This document shows, piece after piece, positions 52,453 to 62,675 of a stretch of 64,000 bases of DNA. The position numbers and the translations under genes are program-made. The DNA is from Hahella sp. HN01. GTDB taxonomy: Bacteria; Pseudomonadota; Gammaproteobacteria; Pseudomonadales; Oleiphilaceae. Location of the stretch: the NCBI RefSeq assembly GCF_018986435.1, contig NZ_JAHMIN010000017.1, forward strand, positions 31,092-95,091, read 5' to 3'. A model generated the notes under the pieces. The model was not told where the DNA came from. It ran no database searches and saw nothing but the letters and a program-made list of their open reading frames with translations. Each line of letters starts with the position of its first letter. The stretch's first letter is position 1.

Positions 52453-52920
52453 ATGAAAAACTGTAATGAGCTGGATATCGCCGAAGTGGCGAAGCTGTCC
52501 GGCTTGCCCGCTTCCACCCTTCGCTACTACGAAGAGAAGGGGCTGATAAAGTCCATTGGGCGAGAAGGGTTAAAGAGGGTTTTCCGCTCCACCGTCATTG
52601 ACCAGCTGGGCTTAATTTCCCTGGGCCAATATGCGGGCTTCAGTCTGGATGAGATAGGGGCGATGTTCTCCCACGATGGAAAGCCCAAAATAGACCGGGC
52701 GCAACTCATCGAAAAGGCCAACAAGCTGGACCAACTCATCCAACAAATGGAGACGATGCGCGACAGCATCATCCATGTCGTCAATTGCCCGGAGCCCAAC
52801 CAGCTGGAATGTCCCCGCTTTCAAACATTGATCAGATCGGCAGCGCGAAAACGGCGCCATGAAGGCCCTGTGAAAAGTAAGCCTGGGAGGTCACAACAAG
52901 GGAAAGGAGAAAAAGATTAA
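52453..52920 (+). CDS. MerR-family transcriptional regulator
   Basis: This 155-residue regulator has an N-terminal MerR HTH (IAEVAKLSGLPASTLRYYEE, then KGLIKSIGR), a dimer helix (about 75-110) and a CPEPNQLECPRF segment with two Cys that could sense a ligand or redox change. The C-tail is basic (RKRRHEGPVKSK). It is divergent from the MFS gene and is the likely user of the two operators. The ligand is unknown. Confidence 0.88.
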   Translation: MKNCNELDIAEVAKLSGLPASTLRYYEEKGLIKSIGREGLKRVFRSTVIDQLGLISLGQYAGFSLDEIGAMFSHDGKPKIDRAQLIEKANKLDQLIQQMETMRDSIIHVVNCPEPNQLECPRFQTLIRSAARKRRHEGPVKSKPGRSQQGKGEKD

Positions 52921-52921
52921 G

Positions 52922-52946
52922 CCGGCGGAGCGGAGAGCCCCGCCGG
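52922..52946. terminator. Terminator between convergent MerR and argS genes
   Basis: CCGGCGG and CCGCCGG form a 7-bp GC stem with an 11-nt loop, followed by GTTT on the plus strand. Confidence 0.5.
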
Positions 52947-52969
52947 GTTTCAGAGAGGTCGGATGAGAG

Positions 52970-54706
52970 TTACATCCGCTCCAGAGTTTCGATGCCCAGC
53001 AAATCCAAGCCTTGTTTGAGGGTCTTGGCGATGAGCAATGACAGCATCAGACGCGAGCTACGTACGGGTTCTTCCGCTTTCAGAACCGGACAGCCTTCGT
53101 AGAAGCTGGCGAACTCTTTAGACAAATCATAGAGATAGCCACACAGAATGTGCGGGCAGCCTTCAGACGCCACAGAGTGCAGTATTTCATTGAACTGCAG
53201 CAATCTGACCGCCAACGCGCGCTCGATGGGCTCCACCAGTTGCAGATCGCCCTCAAAGGTCAGGTTACCGACTTCGCCTCTTTTGAAGACATTCACTACC
53301 CGGCTGTATGCATACTGCACGTATGGCGCGGTGTTGCCTTCCAGGCTGAGCATAGCGTCGAAGCTGAAGATATAATCGCTGGAGCGGTTCTTGGACAGAT
53401 CCGCATACTTCACCGCCGCCATACCGACAACATGAGCGATGCGATTAAGTTCTTCTTCCTGCATTTCCGGATTCTTTTCTTTCACAACGGCGTATGCACG
53501 ACCTTGCGCCTCGGTTAGCAGATCCGCCAATTTGACAGTGCCGCCATCCCGAGTCTTGAAAGGCTTGCCGTCCGTGCCCAAAACCATACCAAACGCCATA
53601 TGCTCCAGGGACATATCCGGGCTGACGAAGCCCGCCCTGCGGCCAGCCGCATAGACCTGATTCAAGTGCAATGACTGCCGCGCATCAACGAAATAAAGCA
53701 CCCGATTCGCCTTCAGAACCCGCTCTCTGTAGCGCAAAGCCGCCAGGTCCGTGGTGGCGTACAGGTAACCGCCGTCAGACTTCTTCACGATCAGCGGCAA
53801 CGTCTCATCGTCTTTGCCTTTGAATTCGTCCATGAAGACACACTCAGCGCCATCGCTGTTGGTCAGCAGACCTTTCTCGCGCAGATCATCGATCACATTC
53901 GGCAGATCTTCGTTATAGGCGCTTTCAGGCATTACGTCCGCCCGCGTCAGGCTGACATTCAGGCGCTCATATACTTCTTCACAATGCTGCAGGGAAATAT
54001 CAATGAACGTTTTCCACAGCGATAGACACTCTTGATCGCCGGATTGCAGCTTCACGACATACTGACGCGCGATATCCTTGAATTCAGGATCTTCGTCAAA
54101 ACACTTCTTGGCCTGACGGTAGAAGTTTTCCAGGTCAGCCAGCTCCATAGACAGAGTCTGCTGGTTCTCCGCCTTCAACTTGTTCATGTAGGCCAACAAC
54201 ATGCCGAACTGGGTGCCCCAGTCGCCCACGTGGTTCTGACGAATCACCCGGTGTCCCAGGAACTCCAGGGTTCTGACGACAGCGTCGCCGATGATGGTGG
54301 AACGCAGATGGCCAACGTGCATTTCTTTCGCGAGGTTAGGCGCGGAGTAATCCACTACGACGGTCTGTTTGGGGCTGTCCAGAGGAATGGTCAGGCGCGG
54401 ATCGGCCAGCACCTGGCGCAGGCTCTGACTCATCCAGTCTTTACTCAGGAAAATATTGATAAAGCCAGGGCCGGCGATTTCAACTTTCTCGGCCATGTCG
54501 CCCAGATCCAGAACGTCCAGGACTTTGGTCGCCAATTCGCGTGGGTTCATTTTCAGCGCTTTGGCGACGCCCATCACGCCATTGGCCTGATAGTCGCCGA
54601 ATTGAGGCTTGCCGGAGGGCTTTACGATCGCCGGAGAGCCTTCTGGAGCGCCCGCCGCATGCAGCGCTGCGCTGATTTTCTGTTCAAGCAATTGTTGCAG
54701 ATTCAT
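52970..54706 (-). CDS. argS: Arginyl-tRNA synthetase
   Basis: This 578-residue class I synthetase has a HIGH-like motif in APNLAKEMHVGHLRSTIIGD (about 120-140). The canonical KMSKS is replaced by KPFKTRDGG, as is normal for many ArgRS. It has a DALR anticodon-binding C-terminus. ATG 54706 (MNLQQLLEQK) matches the family N-terminus; a GTG 21 bp upstream is less likely. Essential, cytoplasmic, and monocistronic. Confidence 0.95.
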   Translation of the reverse strand: MNLQQLLEQKISAALHAAGAPEGSPAIVKPSGKPQFGDYQANGVMGVAKALKMNPRELATKVLDVLDLGDMAEKVEIAGPGFINIFLSKDWMSQSLRQVLADPRLTIPLDSPKQTVVVDYSAPNLAKEMHVGHLRSTIIGDAVVRTLEFLGHRVIRQNHVGDWGTQFGMLLAYMNKLKAENQQTLSMELADLENFYRQAKKCFDEDPEFKDIARQYVVKLQSGDQECLSLWKTFIDISLQHCEEVYERLNVSLTRADVMPESAYNEDLPNVIDDLREKGLLTNSDGAECVFMDEFKGKDDETLPLIVKKSDGGYLYATTDLAALRYRERVLKANRVLYFVDARQSLHLNQVYAAGRRAGFVSPDMSLEHMAFGMVLGTDGKPFKTRDGGTVKLADLLTEAQGRAYAVVKEKNPEMQEEELNRIAHVVGMAAVKYADLSKNRSSDYIFSFDAMLSLEGNTAPYVQYAYSRVVNVFKRGEVGNLTFEGDLQLVEPIERALAVRLLQFNEILHSVASEGCPHILCGYLYDLSKEFASFYEGCPVLKAEEPVRSSRLMLSLLIAKTLKQGLDLLGIETLERM

Positions 54707-54894
54707 AGGAAGATCTTCGTTACTCACAGCAACGGGAGTCCGCCGCTGAAACTGATGGAAATGGCGGCCATGATACCGCAGTATCCGGTCAAGGAAAAAT
54801 CCGCAGTTATCCGGGTAAGACTAAATGTCACGAATTGAAGGGAACGCCCGCCAGAGAGGAGTGCGGCGAGCGTCTTTGTATGACAAAGCGGTAA

Positions 54895-55455
54895 TTACTC
54901 TGAGGGCTGCTCGTCTAACGTGCGTGCAATGAGAGTAAAGGCAATGTCAGTACCATATCGAGTCTCCAGGTCTCTCTTAACAGCTTCCGCCAACCCTATA
55001 TAGCTAACGTGGCCAAATAAAGTCTCAACCTTGTAGGGCTGCCAAACCGTTCCGAGCATATGCTCCATGTTATCCATGTTACAGCTCTCGGATTTAATAA
55101 GTTCATTCGACTTAAGCGCATGCAGAGTTTTAACGGCGGGACCATCCAACATAAACCCGTTTGGTTCTAACGCATGAGTCAATGCAACGCCCTTTTCACT
55201 CACTAAAGTTAATTTATAAGGCGTCTCTGGGGTCTGAAAGCGTTGAAAATTCTTGCCGCCAACAAATAGCGAGCCGTCAGGTTCACGGCAGAATGAAACT
55301 TCGTTTGTGTAAATGGACTCTCCCAGCTTTAAATCGGGAGTTATTGCCATTATCTGATTGTGACGAAACAGGTAAGAGATATTCTCTTCCACATTAAACT
55401 GCGCAGATGCAGTAGTGGATATTGCTAAAAGTAGCCCTGCTAGTGTTTTGGTCAT
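54895..55455 (-). CDS. Exported protein of unknown function
   Basis: This 186-residue protein has a signal peptide (ending SAQFNVEEN) and two Cys in the mature part (SFCREP, ESCNMD) that may pair. AAAGGAG lies before ATG. I recognise no domain. It is convergent with no gene and sits between argS and a divergent lipoprotein gene. Confidence 0.7.
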   Translation of the reverse strand: MTKTLAGLLLAISTTASAQFNVEENISYLFRHNQIMAITPDLKLGESIYTNEVSFCREPDGSLFVGGKNFQRFQTPETPYKLTLVSEKGVALTHALEPNGFMLDGPAVKTLHALKSNELIKSESCNMDNMEHMLGTVWQPYKVETLFGHVSYIGLAEAVKRDLETRYGTDIAFTLIARTLDEQPSE

Positions 55456-55813
55456 ACTGACTTCTCCTTTTTAATAAGTACTCCTCACCTGCCCAGGTGA
55501 AGGCCGATCATACCTACTATTAGATATTTTTCATACTAATCAATTACCTGAGCCGAATATCATAATCGCCAAAACGACAAATCTGGCTTGTCAGTCGTCC
55601 TGAATTCCTATACTTTCGCCTCACTCTCCGCATTGCTTTATATACAAGCGCAAGGACCATTTTTATTTGTACAGAAAGGAGTCTGACCTGCCTTTTTTAC
55701 GCCAGTTATATAATCTGAAACACATGCTTTTTATTGCTGAGATATATCGTCAATCGATTTCGATTGGCGGCGCATTTCCTATCTCGATTGATTTTCAACC
55801 AGGGAGTTGTTGA
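55456..55813. other. 358-bp intergenic region
   Basis: It separates divergent exported-protein and lipoprotein genes. It is moderately AT-rich and holds the promoters of both and a short stem near 55484-55502. Nothing else is seen. Confidence 0.4.
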
Positions 55814-56644
55814 ATGAAGTACTCATCTTTGTGTTTGTTGTTTCCTTTAGCCTTGTTGACGGCCTGCGGGGGCGGTGGATCGAATGACTCCACGCCACCC
55901 GCCAGCGCCTATCAAGATTGCGATCTTTCAGGTTATAAAACACTGTCAGGCAATGGATACCCAGCTAATTATTTCTCCGGCCACTCTTACTCGCAAAAGT
56001 CTTGGTCGAATGGGGACTTCGACTGGTACCCTCTGCAACTCAACATTGCAGAAGAATCCACTACGTTCGGGCATGGCCTCAACACGAGCGAGCAGACGTC
56101 AGAAGTTTGTCAGGCGGTGGCGACGAAACTGCTAGGCAAATTCCTTCAACCCAGCCAGAGCCTACAGAGAGAACTCGAAGTAGATCTATTCTTTGAGGGG
56201 TTTAATTATGCAACGACTTTATCCAGCACCAACGTGGAGGATAAAAAAATCACAGCAATACAACCCAGGCTGGCGCTGCATTTAGACCTACTCAGAAAAG
56301 AGTCTGTTGGTGAGAGGTTGGTGCTGGAATCCGAATCGTTGAACGCCTCAGCGCCGGTTTGTAAGAAACCTTTCACCGTATCGACGGAATGGAGAGAAGG
56401 CAGTGAGCCTAACGTTGATAGAAAGACGGAGACCTATGGCGATGACGGTAAGGTGTATACGCTTACCCATGCCGCCAGGTTCACTGGCGACGCCTGCACT
56501 TTTGATATTTCCGGGCGAATCGCAATTGATGGTAGAGAGGAGCCTGTAGCCATACAGGCATCCGCAGAGCTGGAAAAGAAAGTCAGTGAATCGGGTTATG
56601 ATCGGGGTTATAAACTTCACATCCACAGTATGAAAGTATACTGA
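55814..56644 (+). CDS. Lipoprotein of unknown function
   Basis: This 276-residue lipoprotein has lipobox LLTAC with a Cys at residue 18 and a GGGG/Ser linker. The mature domain has several Cys (DCDLSG, EVCQAV, PVCKKP, GDACTF). A GGGAG site precedes ATG. No family is recognised. It is monocistronic and convergent with the protease gene through a stem-loop. Confidence 0.75.
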   Translation: MKYSSLCLLFPLALLTACGGGGSNDSTPPASAYQDCDLSGYKTLSGNGYPANYFSGHSYSQKSWSNGDFDWYPLQLNIAEESTTFGHGLNTSEQTSEVCQAVATKLLGKFLQPSQSLQRELEVDLFFEGFNYATTLSSTNVEDKKITAIQPRLALHLDLLRKESVGERLVLESESLNASAPVCKKPFTVSTEWREGSEPNVDRKTETYGDDGKVYTLTHAARFTGDACTFDISGRIAIDGREEPVAIQASAELEKKVSESGYDRGYKLHIHSMKVY

Positions 56645-56667
56645 ACCTCGTATTCTCTGACTCATGC

Positions 56668-56699
56668 AGACGATGGCCAACTTGTATCGGCCACCGTCT
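56668..56699. terminator. Stem-loop between lipoprotein and protease genes
   Basis: AGACGATGGCC and GGCCACCGTCT pair with one A-C mismatch around a 10-nt loop, between the two convergent stops. Confidence 0.55.
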
Positions 56700-56713
56700 T
56701 GCTACTGATCAAA

Positions 56714-58084
56714 TCAACGAATCACCAGATAAAAGGCGCCGCCGCCCCTCTGCACCAGCAGGAGCAATTTGGTCTCCCCAACATCCACTACTTTTTGCAG
56801 GTCGCCAACGGAATTTACCCGGCGATTATTAGCGCCGATGATGACATCGCCCGGACGCAGACCGCTATAGGCGGCGTTTGAGTTGGGCGCCAACCCGGTC
56901 ACCACCACGCCGGAGCCGTCTGGATTATCTTCAAACGAAGCGCCTTCCAGCAGCTTGTGGATACGGGTGTCGCCAGCGATGCTATTGGGCGGCTCCTGCA
57001 AGGTCACTTTCACGATCTCTTCATCGCCTTCGCGCAAAATAGTCACACGCAGCTTATCGCCGATTTTGCGTTGCCCGATCTGGCTGCGCAGATGGCCTGC
57101 GCTACGGGTGGGCTTGTCGTCAACGGCGATAATGATATCTCCCGTCTTCAAACCGCCCTTCTCCGCCTCAGAATCCTTGGCGACGCTGGTGATCAGAACG
57201 CCGCGCTGGCCGTTACGCAGTTTGAAGGCCTGGCGCAGATCCGGGGTGATGTCCTGAATCCCCACACCCAGTTGCCCGCGTTTTACTTCACCGTGCTCTA
57301 CGATCTGATCGATGCTGGCCTTGGCCATATTGACAGGAATCGCGAATCCGATGCCGACATTGCCGCCGGTCGGAGCCAGTATCGCAGTGTTGATGCCGAT
57401 CAGCTCGCCGCGCAGGTTGACCAGGGCGCCGCCGGAGTTGCCGGGGTTGATGGAGGCGTCGGTCTGAATAAAGTCTTCATAGCCTTCGATGCCAAGTCCT
57501 GTGCGCCCCAATGCGCTGACAACGCCGGTGGTGACGGTCTGGCCCAGTGCGAAAGGGTTGCCGATTGCAACCACGAAATCACCGACCTCCAGTCTGTCTG
57601 AGTCCGCCATTTTCACTTCGCTCAGATCGTCCGCTGCAATTTTCAAAACGGCGATATCGGCGTCAGGATCGCCGCCCAACACTTCCGCCTTCAGGGTGCG
57701 GCCGTCCGTCAACGACACATGCACCTCGTCCGCGCCTTTGATGACGTGATAGTTGGTCACCACCGTGCCGTTATCTTTGTCGACGATGACTCCGGAGCCA
57801 GCGCTTTGCTGGCGACGCTGCTCGCGAGGCCGACGGTTGTCTGGAATATTAAAGAAGTGACGAAAGAAAGGGTCCTGCATTAAAGGACTGTAGGATTCCT
57901 GCTTGGCGTAGGTCGCAATGTTGACGACAGCGGGGTTCACTTCCTTGAGCATGGGCGCCAAGGTGGGCAAGGGCTGCCCCTGTGAGTCGGCCAAAGGCAG
58001 CGCGGCGGCGCTGGAGGCCGCCCAGCCGACACTGACGGCCAGTACACATAATCTCAATCCACTCAGGGTTTTACCCATCAACAT
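56714..58084 (-). CDS. Periplasmic Do-type serine protease with two PDZ domains
   Basis: This 456-residue protease of the DegP/DegQ/MucD group has a signal peptide (about 1-28), a trypsin-like domain with triad H113 (TNYHVIKG), D143 (DADIAVLKIA) and S217 (NPGNSGGALV), and two PDZ domains (about 270-360 and 375-456). It degrades or refolds damaged envelope proteins. GGAGG lies 8 nt before ATG 58084. It is monocistronic. The number of PDZ domains matches DegQ/DegP, but which paralogue it is cannot be told here. Confidence 0.92.
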   Translation of the reverse strand: MLMGKTLSGLRLCVLAVSVGWAASSAAALPLADSQGQPLPTLAPMLKEVNPAVVNIATYAKQESYSPLMQDPFFRHFFNIPDNRRPREQRRQQSAGSGVIVDKDNGTVVTNYHVIKGADEVHVSLTDGRTLKAEVLGGDPDADIAVLKIAADDLSEVKMADSDRLEVGDFVVAIGNPFALGQTVTTGVVSALGRTGLGIEGYEDFIQTDASINPGNSGGALVNLRGELIGINTAILAPTGGNVGIGFAIPVNMAKASIDQIVEHGEVKRGQLGVGIQDITPDLRQAFKLRNGQRGVLITSVAKDSEAEKGGLKTGDIIIAVDDKPTRSAGHLRSQIGQRKIGDKLRVTILREGDEEIVKVTLQEPPNSIAGDTRIHKLLEGASFEDNPDGSGVVVTGLAPNSNAAYSGLRPGDVIIGANNRRVNSVGDLQKVVDVGETKLLLLVQRGGGAFYLVIR

Positions 58085-58282
58085 GTATCATTCCTCCGCT
58101 GGGCGCAGACGGGCCGACGACGAACGCATGCCTCACGACCTGACAGCGCGTTTGAAAATTTCCTTAGTTATAACGTCCTATGAGATGGGAGCGGTTTTGT
58201 CATAAATCCAGGTTAGATTTACAATCGCGGCTCTCTGTCACGTATGCTTCCATAACCTGCCCAACGCGGATATTACCAGAGT

Positions 58283-59353
58283 ATGAAATTTTCTAAATCA
58301 GCGCCTAATGGACTGAATACTATTACCTTTTGCTGCGCCTTGGCGCTGGGCGTCAACGCCCAGCCCGCGCAGGCTCAGTTGCAAGAAAAAGATCAGGATG
58401 AGACCGAAACCTGCGTGTTCAAAGCGCTGACCCAGGGCCCTAGCGATATGACTATCGACGAGCTGAAGAGCCATTGCGGCATAGAAATCCCCAAAATTCC
58501 TGAAAACGCCAGCCCGGCGGTGAAAAATGGAGAAAGCGTTATAGCCGAGCGCATTATGCGTGAGCAGCTTTCCAGCAACAGCCGCAGCGTGATCACGCCG
58601 CACCTGCGCAACTACCTGATGCCGGTGTCTTACCTGAAAAACCCCAACAGCGAACCGTTACGCGAGGCTTACGACCTTGGAGATGAGGCGGAACTGGACA
58701 ACCTGGAGGCCAAGTTTCAGATCAGCCTGAAAGTGCCGCTGGCGCAGGAAACCTTCATCGACTCAGACGCCATATTTTTCGGGGTGACCCTCAAGTCCTT
58801 CTGGCAGGTGTATAACCACGATTATTCCGCGCCATTTAGAGAGACCAACTATGAGCCGGAAATATTCTGGATCGCGCCGGTGGACTGGACCTTTTCCACC
58901 GCGGATTTCAGTCTGCTGGCGGTGGGCTTCAGCCACCAGTCCAATGGGCGCTCGCAGCCCCTGTCGCGGAGCTGGAACCGCATCTACGCCAACTTCATCT
59001 GGGAACATAGCCGCTTCGTTTTCAGTCTGAAGCCCTGGTGGAGGATTCCGGAAGACCAGAAAAAGGACAAGCTCGATCCCAAAGGCGACGACAATCCCGA
59101 TATCGACGACTACATGGGACACTTCGAATTTACCACAGCCTATCGTTGGGATAACTACGAAGCCAGTCTCATGCTGCGCAACAATCTGCGCGAAGATAAC
59201 AAAGGCGCAGTGGAATTGGGGTTCACCTTTCCATTATGGAAGCGGCTGCGCGGTTACGTGCAGTACTTCAATGGCTATGGCGAAAACCTGATGGACTATA
59301 ACGCGTCGGTGGAGCGCATCGGCATCGGCGTGTTGCTGACGGACCTGCTCTGA
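58283..59353 (+). CDS. pldA: Outer-membrane phospholipase A (OMPLA)
   Basis: This 356-residue protein has a signal sequence, an N-terminal extension of about 100 residues, and a 12-strand barrel. The catalytic site is VGFSHQSNGRSQPLSRSWNR (H218, S220, N232), matching the OMPLA triad. It hydrolyses outer-membrane phospholipids when lipid asymmetry is lost and needs Ca2+ and dimerisation. It is monocistronic. Confidence 0.93.
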   Translation: MKFSKSAPNGLNTITFCCALALGVNAQPAQAQLQEKDQDETETCVFKALTQGPSDMTIDELKSHCGIEIPKIPENASPAVKNGESVIAERIMREQLSSNSRSVITPHLRNYLMPVSYLKNPNSEPLREAYDLGDEAELDNLEAKFQISLKVPLAQETFIDSDAIFFGVTLKSFWQVYNHDYSAPFRETNYEPEIFWIAPVDWTFSTADFSLLAVGFSHQSNGRSQPLSRSWNRIYANFIWEHSRFVFSLKPWWRIPEDQKKDKLDPKGDDNPDIDDYMGHFEFTTAYRWDNYEASLMLRNNLREDNKGAVELGFTFPLWKRLRGYVQYFNGYGENLMDYNASVERIGIGVLLTDLL

Positions 59354-59375
59354 TCAAGCACTGCGCAGCGTTCCG

Positions 59376-60665
59376 TCAATTAGCGAGCAGGCGGTCGAAC
59401 ATTTTTTCCAGTTCCGCCTGCCGGTCATAATAGGAAATCTGGTATTGAGGCTCCAGAGCGAGCGACAAGTCCTCGCCATAACGAGCCAGACCGCGTAGTG
59501 ACTCCAAGGCATTCTGCGCCTCTGTAAGAGAGGCGTTATCCTGCAAACCGGCCTGCGTCAGCGCAGCGGCGCTTTCTCCCGACGAAGGGATAAGCAGGCG
59601 CCATTCACCACGACTGTATGGCGCTACCGGTTCTCCCCGCCACAATCCTGGCGCGTCCAGGCCGAACGCCCTCAGGCGCAGCCAGCCTTGCTCCGGCGCA
59701 AAGACGCGCACCCCCCTCGGAGACAGCCGCCAGGGACTTTGATTATCCACTTCCACCACCAGCTCGCCCTGGCCGACGACTTCATCATAAAGACGCTTAT
59801 CGACGCTGATATGCGTGCGCCCGTCCACCATCAACTGACGCACGGAGCTGATATCGATGACTTTGTGCAGTCCCAACAGGTTATAAGCAGGATAGGTAAC
59901 GGTGACGATAGCAGTTTTGAGGCCCCGCCAGCGGGGCGTTTCCGCCGCCTTGCCGAGCAATCCGATCAGGCCCAGGATCACCGCGAATACGATAAAAAAC
60001 TGCGTAGTGCGACGACCGTACAGGTTGGGAAGGATGACGCCGGCCACGCAAAATACAGCGAACGCCAGCCACCATAAAATTGCCGTCGGCGTCACCCAGC
60101 CGAATGGCAACGCCAACACGCCAATCGCCGCTAGTATAGCGACGCCGGCGAAGACAAAGCGCCGGGAGCGCAGGTGAGAGGTAAGCGTTTTTTTAACGTC
60201 CGGGCGCACGACCCGCACCGCCCGGTTCATCGCTTTGGGTTCGGCGACGACGCCATTGCCGGTTTTAAAAGGCGATGGCTGCGGTTGCGGCTTTGGTTTG
60301 GGGGAAGACTTTTTCAGCTGCAGATTCCAGAACTTAAGCTCCAACCCCTGTCTGCACAGGCTATCGACAATTCCCTGGTTAATGGCGTCGTGAATCCCGC
60401 TGTCTTTGTTCGGTCCGCCTGGCGCATCAAGCAGTATTACACCCAAGCGCTCCTGCAGCTGTTCGCCCAATTTGCGCCAGACTGTCTCCACCTGCGCCAT
60501 CGCCGTCTGCAACTCTTCCGAGTCCGCCGCCCGGTTGTTGCTCATCGCCCTGCCGATCAGCTCATTCTGCAAGCGCGTCCAAAACGCCCGCCAGGCCGAC
60601 GGCGACAGAATGTCATCCACCGTCCCACGGGACTTTATAAATTCTTCGATCTGCGCTTTTTCCAT
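59376..60665 (-). CDS. Multi-domain membrane protein of unknown function
   Basis: This protein of about 429 residues has a soluble N-terminus (about 1-115), a Pro/Lys linker (SSPKPKPQPQPSPF), three to four membrane helices (about 165-245) and a large extracytoplasmic C-terminal domain (about 255-429). The C-terminal part includes SRGEWRLLIPSSGESA and a TEAQNALESLRGLARYGEDL helix. No family is recognised. It follows the coiled-coil gene (60750-62294) by 84 bp in the same direction, so the two probably form a unit. GTG 60686 is an alternative start. Confidence 0.65.
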   Translation of the reverse strand: MEKAQIEEFIKSRGTVDDILSPSAWRAFWTRLQNELIGRAMSNNRAADSEELQTAMAQVETVWRKLGEQLQERLGVILLDAPGGPNKDSGIHDAINQGIVDSLCRQGLELKFWNLQLKKSSPKPKPQPQPSPFKTGNGVVAEPKAMNRAVRVVRPDVKKTLTSHLRSRRFVFAGVAILAAIGVLALPFGWVTPTAILWWLAFAVFCVAGVILPNLYGRRTTQFFIVFAVILGLIGLLGKAAETPRWRGLKTAIVTVTYPAYNLLGLHKVIDISSVRQLMVDGRTHISVDKRLYDEVVGQGELVVEVDNQSPWRLSPRGVRVFAPEQGWLRLRAFGLDAPGLWRGEPVAPYSRGEWRLLIPSSGESAAALTQAGLQDNASLTEAQNALESLRGLARYGEDLSLALEPQYQISYYDRQAELEKMFDRLLAN

Positions 60666-60749
60666 TCCGTCGTAATCCGCCGTCACCTATTGTTTGTTCG
60701 GCACAAGGTCTCGTTGATCGTAGTCGCGCCCCAGGCAGGACGCATGGAT

Positions 60750-62294
60750 TTACAGGGTTCCGCCGGACAGTGTCGGGGGCGGGGTTTTCTTATCGACCCG
60801 TTTGGCGGCATCGTCCGGGGCGGCATCTGGGGTCATCCCCCCCGCCATCAGCACCCTGCGCAGGTTATTCAATGACTGCTCCGCCTGCGCCAGGGCTCCT
60901 TTCGCGTATTTCTCCAGCCAATGACGGAACAAACGCTCCTGCTCCGCTTTACGCTGTGCAGAGAAAGCGTCTTTTTGGCCTTTATCCCGGCTCAGGCGGT
61001 CATAGTATTGCTCCATCGCCAGTAAATTATCGGCGATTTCTTTCTCGACTTGCCCGTGCGCCTCTTCAATTTTACCCCGTAATTTTCCTTTCGCCGCCGT
61101 GGCGTCGTGCAGGTCCAGCAGTGCGTCCGTTTGCGCCAGCTTGTTGAGCAGGTAGGCATCATATTCCTGTACACATTCCAGTCGCTCGCGCAGCTCTTCT
61201 TCGCCTGATTCCGCGAACGCCAACAGGTATTCTTCACAGCCGAAAGCATCCGGCGACTTCACGCCGAAGCGCTCCGTTTGCTGCAGCAGATAGTCATACT
61301 GCGCCTGTAGTCGCAGCGCTTCATTGGTTTCATCCCGCCATACGCGCCGATACAGCGCCTGCTCCCACGCCAGTTTCTGGGCGCGCGCCTGTTTGTCCAG
61401 CTCCGCCACTCTTCTGCTGCGGGCGACATCTTCACGCGCCATATCAGAACGCACTCGCAGCGCCTGTTGGGTCAGCGCATCGCGATGTTCCGGCTCCAGC
61501 ATGGGGTCCAACAGACCAGCGTCAAAGCTGGCGAGAATCGCCTTCAGCTTATCCCGATAAACAATGGGTGTGTGCGCGCTTTTATAGACATCCAGCTTTG
61601 CGCGGATAGGCGACAGAGATAAGTGATGCGCTCTGGCGATGACGTCGAGCTGACTGAATACACGCGTCTCCAGAGTGCGAATTTCTTCAAATGGATAGAA
61701 TTCCGCCGCCCAGTGGCGCAAACCGGACAGGTCCCAACTCATCTTGGCGATACGCACGCGAGTCGGTTTGAAACCTTTACGCACCACGCCTTTGGCCTGT
61801 TCCTCCGTCAGCCAGAGGCGGCCGTCTTCGTCGGGCGTCCAAAACAGATTGCTCCAGTCAAACTGGTGGGGCAGCGATAGCGACCAGTCGCCGCCGCCCG
61901 GTTTCGCCATGCCAGGGTCCACATCAATACACACCGGCTGTTTGAAAGCATTGCTGGGTCCGCACAGGTAGACGGTCATGTCGTAAGGCAGGATGGTGGC
62001 GGCGACCTCCGGCGGAATGCTGTCGCCCTGAATGCCGGCGCCCAACTCTGTGTCAACGAGCCCGGGTTGGGCCTTCCACTTGATGGAGCCGCTCACGGCG
62101 GGGCCGCTCAACAATGGATACAGCTCCCAGCGCAGGGAATACGCCATGGGACGCAAGCCGTCTTTGTCTTGATGCTCCCCAGAGATCTCGCCTTTGTGGC
62201 CATAGGGAGAAACAGAAGGCGCCGCCGCCAGGGACGCAGTGAACATGAAAAGGATAAGCGCTGACCACCAATGATTATTCAAAGCGCCAACCAT
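60750..62294 (-). CDS. Exported coiled-coil protein of unknown function
   Basis: This 514-residue protein has a signal sequence (about 1-25), a beta-rich N-terminal region (about 30-215) and a long charged, coiled-coil-prone region (about 215-480), ending in a low-complexity tail (APDDAAKRVDKKTPPPTLSGG). I see no catalytic motif. It is paired with the downstream membrane protein. The pair may form an envelope machine, but this is inference from gene order only. Confidence 0.65.
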   Translation of the reverse strand: MVGALNNHWWSALILFMFTASLAAAPSVSPYGHKGEISGEHQDKDGLRPMAYSLRWELYPLLSGPAVSGSIKWKAQPGLVDTELGAGIQGDSIPPEVAATILPYDMTVYLCGPSNAFKQPVCIDVDPGMAKPGGGDWSLSLPHQFDWSNLFWTPDEDGRLWLTEEQAKGVVRKGFKPTRVRIAKMSWDLSGLRHWAAEFYPFEEIRTLETRVFSQLDVIARAHHLSLSPIRAKLDVYKSAHTPIVYRDKLKAILASFDAGLLDPMLEPEHRDALTQQALRVRSDMAREDVARSRRVAELDKQARAQKLAWEQALYRRVWRDETNEALRLQAQYDYLLQQTERFGVKSPDAFGCEEYLLAFAESGEEELRERLECVQEYDAYLLNKLAQTDALLDLHDATAAKGKLRGKIEEAHGQVEKEIADNLLAMEQYYDRLSRDKGQKDAFSAQRKAEQERLFRHWLEKYAKGALAQAEQSLNNLRRVLMAGGMTPDAAPDDAAKRVDKKTPPPTLSGGTL

Positions 62295-62675
62295 GAAAAA
62301 CTCTCATTGCCATTCCTGTTGATGACCCGATTTACACTTTACTTCCATTTGCTCGGTCTTCCCCTAACCGTCAAGCGAACAGCGATCTCTTAACGGCGGG
62401 CTTCAGCCGGTGTGTGATTGTGCATAATCCTAAAAAAATAGTAATCCTGCCTTGCACTTAGGCCGAATGCCCGAGCTGGAGTCGACCGCCTCCTCCCTCA
62501 GTTTATACCTCTATTTATTGACTATATTGCCAAAATGCGGAATTGAACAGATAATGGCCTCCGATTTACGACGGCCGAACGGTTTCCATGCCGATTTCCC
62601 GGTCGTCGCCAAAGCAGATTTATCTATCAAACCATCCAGAGTTAGCGCTGGTTGTTGTGCACGGAGTGTGTGGCA
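62295..62675. other. 381-bp intergenic region
   Basis: It separates the divergent coiled-coil and YkgJ-family genes. A short plus-strand frame here (62452-62679) has no sensible ribosome site and overlaps the YkgJ start; I do not accept it. Nothing else is seen. Confidence 0.4.
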
